NCBI RefSeq assembly: GCF_014647795.1
Contig: NZ_BMPW01000001.1
Span: 496,001-560,000 of the forward strand
Origin: Actinoplanes campanulatus
GTDB lineage: Bacteria > Actinomycetota > Actinomycetes > Mycobacteriales > Micromonosporaceae
Direction: 5' to 3'
Length of the DNA stretch: 64,000 bases
How positions within the stretch are numbered: the first letter of the stretch is position 1; each line of letters opens with the position of its first letter. A program made the translations under genes and the position numbers. This document shows, in pieces, positions 60,196-64,000 of the stretch. The notes beneath the pieces were generated by a model that saw nothing but the letters and a program-made list of their open reading frames with translations, searched no databases and was not told the DNA's origin.

Positions 60196-60684
60196 TCAGC
60201 TCGGAAGACCACCGAAACGGTGACTGCGCCACAAGTGCGACAAAGTGAATACCTTGAGCTCGAACTGTGGATCCGCGGCGAACAGTCCCCCGCTGTACGG
60301 AGCGTGCAGTTGCACACTGGCTCCGGTGTCCAGATAGACCGAGACCACGTTGCGGCGGCCGCGCCGCTCGGCCCGCAGGTCCACCACCCGGTGCCAGGGC
60401 GCCTCGCCCTCCTCGAAGACGGACGAGGTACGGATCCCGCCGGCGCCCACCTCGACCCCGGTACGCCGCCCGGCCACCATGCCGGCCGCCGCACCGAGCA
60501 GCAGCGGCCCACCGATCAGCGCGAGCCACACCCAGCCCGGCGGGCCACTCCGGCCGGGCCAGGCCAGTGCCACGATCACCCCCGTCGTGACACTCGCCAC
60601 CGCGCTCATCGCGCCGAGATAGAGACCGTGGCCGAGGACCTGCTGCCAGGTCGGCCGGAACATCGCCGGGGATCCACCTTCCAT
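60196..60684 (-). CDS. Membrane protein with PH-like C-terminal domain, unknown function
   Basis: 162 residues from ATG 60684; ATG 60663 is possible. Two hydrophobic helices (GLYLGAMSAVASVTTGVIVAL and VWLALIGGPLLLGAAAGMVA) precede a beta-rich domain with phrases of bacterial PH-like proteins (VGAGGIRTSSVFEEGEAPWH, ASVQLHAPYSGGLFAADPQF). No assigned role. Confidence 0.72.
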   Translation of the reverse strand: MEGGSPAMFRPTWQQVLGHGLYLGAMSAVASVTTGVIVALAWPGRSGPPGWVWLALIGGPLLLGAAAGMVAGRRTGVEVGAGGIRTSSVFEEGEAPWHRVVDLRAERRGRRNVVSVYLDTGASVQLHAPYSGGLFAADPQFELKVFTLSHLWRSHRFGGLPS

Positions 60685-60747
60685 GACCTCTCAACCGGCG
60701 CGGTCACCACCTCCGGCGCACGCCGCGTGCGACGTACGGTGGATGGC

Positions 60748-61146
60748 ATGACAACCGATCTACCCACGACCGAGGAGGAGTGGCGGATCCGCCTCTCTCC
60801 GGCCGAGTTCCGCGTGCTCCGCGAGGCCGGCACCGAAGCGCCGTGGAGCGGCGAGTATGTGAGCACCAAGACCGCCGGTGTCTACGACTGCCGGGCCTGC
60901 GGCGCCCAGCTCTACCCGAGCGACACCAAATTCGACAGTCACTGCGGCTGGCCGTCCTTCGACGACGCCATCCCGGGTGCGGTCAAGGAGATCGAGGACC
61001 ACAGCCACGGGATGGTGCGCACCGAGATCCGGTGTGCCCGCTGCGACTCGCACCTGGGCCACGTGTTCCGGGGCGAGGGCTTCACCCCGAAGAACACGCG
61101 GCACTGTGTGAACAGCCTGTCGATCCGGCTCACGGCCGCCGGCTGA
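60748..61146 (+). CDS. msrB: Peptide methionine-(R)-S-oxide reductase
   Basis: 132 residues, the standard single-domain size. Zinc cysteines in CRACGAQLY and CARCDSHLG, family core HCGWPSFDDAIPGAVK, and the catalytic cysteine in [11 protein letters not shown]. Repairs R-sulfoxides of methionine after oxidative damage. Ends convergent with folA with a 17-bp overlap. No msrA nearby. Confidence 0.96.
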   Translation: MTTDLPTTEEEWRIRLSPAEFRVLREAGTEAPWSGEYVSTKTAGVYDCRACGAQLYPSDTKFDSHCGWPSFDDAIPGAVKEIEDHSHGMVRTEIRCARCDSHLGHVFRGEGFTPKNTRHCVNSLSIRLTAAG

Positions 61147-61597
61147 GATCCTCCACCACATAGGTCACGCCGTTCGGCGCCTGGACACGGTCGGCACTGG
61201 TGACCCGCCAGTCGTCGCCGAGTTCAGGCGCGAACGCGTCGCCGGGCACCGTCAGGTCGATCCTCGTCCGGACGATGTGCCCGGCCCCCGGGAGGAAAGC
61301 GGCATAGATCTGCGAGCCGCCCATCACCCAGAAGTCCTCATATTTCACATCATCGAGGGAATGGATGACCGTGGCGCCCGGGGCCGCCCAGTTCGGGTCG
61401 CGGGTGAGGACGATGTTCTCCCGGCCCGGCAGCGGCCGCTTCGGCAGCGACTCCCAGGTGCGGCGGCCCATCACCACCGGCGCGCCCATGGTGCGCTCCT
61501 TGAAGACGGCCTGCTCCCCCGGGACCCGCCACGGGATGGTGTTGCCGGCGCCGATCACCCGGTCCCGGGCCTCGGCCCAGATCATGTGGATCGTCAT
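61130..61597 (-). CDS. folA: Dihydrofolate reductase
   Basis: 155 residues. Key parts: [20 protein letters not shown] (with the Trp of the active site), [20 protein letters not shown] for NADPH binding and [13 protein letters not shown]. Regenerates tetrahydrofolate used up by thymidylate synthase. ATGA overlap with thyA upstream makes a thyA-folA operon. Confidence 0.96.
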   Translation of the reverse strand: MTIHMIWAEARDRVIGAGNTIPWRVPGEQAVFKERTMGAPVVMGRRTWESLPKRPLPGRENIVLTRDPNWAAPGATVIHSLDDVKYEDFWVMGGSQIYAAFLPGAGHIVRTRIDLTVPGDAFAPELGDDWRVTSADRVQAPNGVTYVVEDLSRRP

Positions 61598-62391
61598 ACC
61601 GCTACGGGGGCCGGGATCAGCGGGTGGTGCCGGTAGCCGACCACGGTGAAGTCGGCGTACTCGTGCTCGAACAGGCTGGGGCGGGGCGCGATCTCGAGTT
61701 CCGGGAACGGGTACGGCTCCCGGGTGAGCTGCTCCCGCACCTGCTCGATGTGGTTGTCGTAGATGTGCACGTCGCCGCCGACCCAGATGAAGTCGCCGGG
61801 CTCCAGACCGACCTGGGCCGCGATCATCCGGGTCAGCAGGGCGTAGCTGGCGATGTTGAACGGGACACCCAGGAAGAGGTCGGCGCTGCGCTGGTAGAGC
61901 TGGCAGGAGAGCTTGCCGTCGGCCACGTGGAACTGGAACAGCGCATGGCAGGGCGCCAACGCCATGTCCGGGATGTCGGACACGTTCCAGGCGGAGACGA
62001 TCATCCGCCGGGAGTCCGGATTCTTCTGAATGGTCTCGACCACTTCGGAGAGCTGGTCGATGTCCCCGTTCTTTCCCGGCCACGAGCGCCACTGCTTGCC
62101 GTAGACCGGCCCCAGCTCCCCGTCGGCGCCGGCCCACTCGTCCCAGATCGTGACGCCCTGCTCGCGCAGCCACTTCACGTTGGTGTCCCCGCGCAGGAAC
62201 CAGAGCAGCTCGACCGCGATCGACTTGAAATGCACCCGCTTCGTGGTGATCAGCGGAAAACCTTGGGACAGGTCGTATCGCAGGGTCGCGCCGAAGAGAC
62301 TCCGCGTCCCGGTGCCCGTGCGGTCACTCTTGGGGGTGCCGGTCTCGAGAACCCGTCGCAAAAGGTCTTCAAATTGGGTGTCGACGGCCAT
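61594..62391 (-). CDS. thyA: Thymidylate synthase
   Basis: 265 residues. [20 protein letters not shown] for folate, the catalytic cysteine in [14 protein letters not shown], and [20 protein letters not shown] plus [15 protein letters not shown]. Methylates dUMP to dTMP with methylene-THF. Because it is ThyA rather than only ThyX, the coupled folA is expected: dihydrofolate must be recycled. Confidence 0.97.
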   Translation of the reverse strand: MAVDTQFEDLLRRVLETGTPKSDRTGTGTRSLFGATLRYDLSQGFPLITTKRVHFKSIAVELLWFLRGDTNVKWLREQGVTIWDEWAGADGELGPVYGKQWRSWPGKNGDIDQLSEVVETIQKNPDSRRMIVSAWNVSDIPDMALAPCHALFQFHVADGKLSCQLYQRSADLFLGVPFNIASYALLTRMIAAQVGLEPGDFIWVGGDVHIYDNHIEQVREQLTREPYPFPELEIAPRPSLFEHEYADFTVVGYRHHPLIPAPVAV

Positions 62392-62413
62392 GCGGTGAAA
62401 ATATCACCGCATC

Positions 62414-62668
62414 TCAGAGGTGGAGTTCGCAGCCGTCCGGGTCGTCCAGCCACACGCCGTCGGTGGCCAGATAGCGGAACTTGTAGTGGCCCGGGTCGAG
62501 CGGCACGCTCACCGTCCGGGTGCCGTTGCGCCGCACCAGGAGTTCGTGCGCCCCCGGCCGCCAGTCGTTGAAGTCGCCGACCACGCTCACCGTGCCGGGC
62601 GGCTCGTCAGCCGGGAGGCAGAACGTCACCCGGGTCTTGTTGCCGAACAGTCTGCTGCGCTTGATCAT
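62414..62668 (-). CDS. Small CBM48/AMPK-type glycogen-binding-like protein
   Basis: 84 residues forming one isoamylase-N/CBM48 domain: KTRVTFCLPADEPPGTVSVV, GDFNDWRPGAHELLVRRNGT and PGHYKFRYLATDGVWLDDPD. The aromatic residues that hold glucan (NDW, W in GVWL) are present. Stand-alone copies have no known enzyme partner. Starts 22 bp before thyA on the same strand. Confidence 0.88.
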   Translation of the reverse strand: MIKRSRLFGNKTRVTFCLPADEPPGTVSVVGDFNDWRPGAHELLVRRNGTRTVSVPLDPGHYKFRYLATDGVWLDDPDGCELHL

Positions 62669-62722
62669 GACGTCCTCCAGCCTTCACCGGTACAACGTCG
62701 AAAGCCCACGTATGTTGTGCCG

Positions 62723-63166
62723 ATGCATCCCGAACCTCACGACGAGCTGCGGGTGGCGTCGTTCCGCGATCTCGACACCACCCTCCTCTACGAGATCCTC
62801 AAGCTGCGCAGCGAGGTCTTCGTGGTCGAGCAGGAGTGCGCCTACCTGGACCCGGACGGGCGGGACGTCGAACCCGGCACCCGGCACCTGTGGTTCGCGC
62901 AGGGCAAGCGGGTCCGGGCCTACCTGCGGATCCTGAGCGACCACGGGGTGGAGCGGATCGGCCGGGTGGTGACCGCCCCGGAGGCCCGCGGCAACGGGCT
63001 GGCCGGGCGGCTGATCTCCGAGGCGCTCGCCGTGATCGGCAACCGCCCGGCGATCCTGCACGCCCAGGCCCACCTCGCCGCCTACTACACCCGGTTCGGC
63101 TTCGAGCAGTCCGGCCCCGAATACCTCGAGGACGGCATCCCGCACATCCCGATGAAGCGGGATTAA
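62723..63166 (+). CDS. ElaA-like GNAT acetyltransferase
   Basis: 147 residues from ATG 62723. ElaA pattern: [27 protein letters not shown] near the start, [24 protein letters not shown] for acetyl-CoA, and [18 protein letters not shown]. Substrate unknown. Divergent from the CBM48 gene and overlapping hemQ by 4 bp at the 3' ends. Confidence 0.9.
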   Translation: MHPEPHDELRVASFRDLDTTLLYEILKLRSEVFVVEQECAYLDPDGRDVEPGTRHLWFAQGKRVRAYLRILSDHGVERIGRVVTAPEARGNGLAGRLISEALAVIGNRPAILHAQAHLAAYYTRFGFEQSGPEYLEDGIPHIPMKRD

Positions 63167-63864
63167 GGCAGGTTCGCCACGATCTCGTTGACCGAGCGGC
63201 GCCGGCCGGTGTAGAACGGCACCTCCTCGCGGACGTGCCGACGCGCCCGGGACGCCCGCAGCTCACGCATCAGGTCCAGGATGCGGTGCAGCTCGTCGGC
63301 CTCGAACGCCAGCATCCACTCGTAGTCGCCGAGCGCGAACGACGCGACCGTGTTGGCACGGACGTCCGGGTAGCCGCGCGCCTGACGGCCGTGCTCGGCC
63401 AGCATCTCGCGCCGCTCCGAGTCGGGCAGCAGGTACCACTCGTAGGAGCGGACGAACGGGTAGACGCAGACGTACTGCCGGGGCTCCTCGTCGGCCAGGA
63501 AGGCCGGCAGGTGGCTGCGGTTGAACTCGGCCGGGCGGTGCAGCGCCATCTGCGACCAGACCGGCTCCAGGTGGCGGCCCAGCGCGGTCCGGCGGAACAG
63601 CCCGTAGGCGTCCTGGAGCGCGTCCGACGAGCCGGAGTGCCACCACACCATGATGTCGGCGTCGGCACGCAGACCGGACACGTCGTAGGTGCCGCGGATC
63701 GTCACGTCCTTGTCGGCCAGCTGCTCGAAGAGCGCGTCCACCTCACCGGCCAGCTCGTCACGGAGTGCGGGCAGCGGCGCGGTCACCCGGAACACCGACC
63801 ACATGGTGTAGCGGATGGTCGCGTTCAGCTCGTTGATCCGCGCCGCATTCGTCTGTTCGGTCAT
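63163..63864 (-). CDS. hemQ: Coproheme decarboxylase (HemQ)
   Basis: 233 residues from ATG 63864, the chlorite-dismutase fold. Converts coproheme to heme b, the last step of the coproporphyrin-dependent route. The reactive tyrosine segment is [13 protein letters not shown] and the axial histidine is in [26 protein letters not shown]-like sequence closes the site. The start overlaps the stop of the upstream oxidase (ATGA). Confidence 0.95.
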   Translation of the reverse strand: MTEQTNAARINELNATIRYTMWSVFRVTAPLPALRDELAGEVDALFEQLADKDVTIRGTYDVSGLRADADIMVWWHSGSSDALQDAYGLFRRTALGRHLEPVWSQMALHRPAEFNRSHLPAFLADEEPRQYVCVYPFVRSYEWYLLPDSERREMLAEHGRQARGYPDVRANTVASFALGDYEWMLAFEADELHRILDLMRELRASRARRHVREEVPFYTGRRRSVNEIVANLP

Positions 63865-64000
63865 GTGATCCCCTTCAGGAACGTACTCACATCGTCCGCG
63901 GCGCGCTCGCCGCTGGCCACGCACACCGGGATGCCGACACCGTCGAACGCCGCTCCGGCCAGCGCCAGCCCCTCCGGCAGCCCGGCCCGTGCCGCGGCGA
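63861..64000 (-). CDS. hemG: Coproporphyrinogen/protoporphyrinogen oxidase, C-terminal end only
   Basis: The last 45 codons before the window edge: [21 protein letters not shown] then [15 protein letters not shown]. This Gly-rich FAD-binding tail is typical of the oxygen-dependent HemG/HemY oxidase that acts just before HemQ. The ATGA overlap with hemQ confirms an operon. Confidence 0.87.
   Translation of the reverse strand, partial: AAARAGLPEGLALAGAAFDGVGIPVCVASGERAADDVSTFLKGIT

Noticed and set aside
1-64000. tRNA, rRNA or insertion sequence
   Set aside because: No T-loop/cloverleaf pattern, no rRNA-like sequence, and no transposase or integrase gene was found on either strand.

Overview
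The window is very GC-rich DNA with strong G/C at third codon positions and many GTG starts. It carries the Lsr2 nucleoid protein, a BsaP-BioB pair, HemQ of the coproporphyrin-dependent heme route, a SigL/RslA-like sigma/anti-sigma pair, stand-alone LigD polymerase-domain proteins and a polar-type complement of secreted proteins. This points to an actinobacterium, most likely Micromonosporaceae (Actinoplanes-like). It reads as ordinary chromosome. I see no rRNA, tRNA, CRISPR array, insertion sequence or intact prophage.

Layout. 1-3.6 kb: sugar ABC uptake operon (binding lipoprotein, two permeases, the second cut by the window edge) divergent from its LacI-type regulator, with a perfect 16-bp operator between them. 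3.65-5 kb: wreck of a DarT/DarG toxin-antitoxin module, whose 3' part of darT is joined out of frame to a darG lacking its 5' end. 5-9.5 kb: LigD-type polymerase, acyl-CoA dehydrogenase, diguanylate cyclase. 9.7-20.4 kb: membrane alpha/beta hydrolase, small membrane proteins, a BNR/YCF48-like protein, a DesK/DesR-like two-component pair divergent from a membrane fatty-acid desaturase, CDP-alcohol phosphotransferase, GT39-type glycosyltransferase and a GMC oxidoreductase. 20.4-28.5 kb: a long stem-loop, dGTPase, LURP-one-like protein, MBL hydrolase, nucleotidyltransferase, diacylglycerol kinase-like protein, GAF protein, CNNM/HlyC-type membrane protein and AlkA-like glycosylase.

28.7-33.2 kb: an envelope module of three exported proteins behind an ECF-type promoter, next to an ECF sigma factor and its zinc-type anti-sigma factor. 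33.8-40.2 kb: a tightly overlapping four-gene operon herA-sbcD-sbcC-nurA, the HerA/Mre11/Rad50/NurA DNA-end-processing set best known from archaea; it is the most distinctive system here. Three DnaA-box-like sequences sit at its promoter. 40.2-47.4 kb: RibD-like reductase with a tiny Cys-rich protein, two ACT-domain proteins (one fused to GNAT), and biotin synthesis (bioB-bsaP divergent from bioF-bioD), followed by a ROK kinase-like gene.

47.4-53 kb: methyltransferase, a 1009-residue GGDEF-EAL protein whose 3' end including its stop is tandemly duplicated, lsr2, and about 550 bp without genes that hold an orphan CebR-type palindrome and a plus-strand terminator. 53-60 kb: HipA-like kinase plus DUF3037 partner, ATP-dependent DNA ligase, lipoprotein peptidase, potassium channel, GNAT, a second LigD polymerase-domain protein and a sortase-type surface protein. 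60-64 kb: MsrB, thyA-folA, a CBM48 protein, ElaA-like GNAT, hemQ and the end of the upstream hemG/hemY.

Themes that tie genes together: double-strand break processing and joining (HerA-SbcD-SbcC-NurA, two LigD polymerase domains, an ATP-dependent ligase), c-di-GMP signalling (two large GGDEF proteins), membrane-lipid adaptation (desaturase with two-component system, CDP-alcohol transferase) and cofactor supply (biotin, folate/thymidylate, heme).
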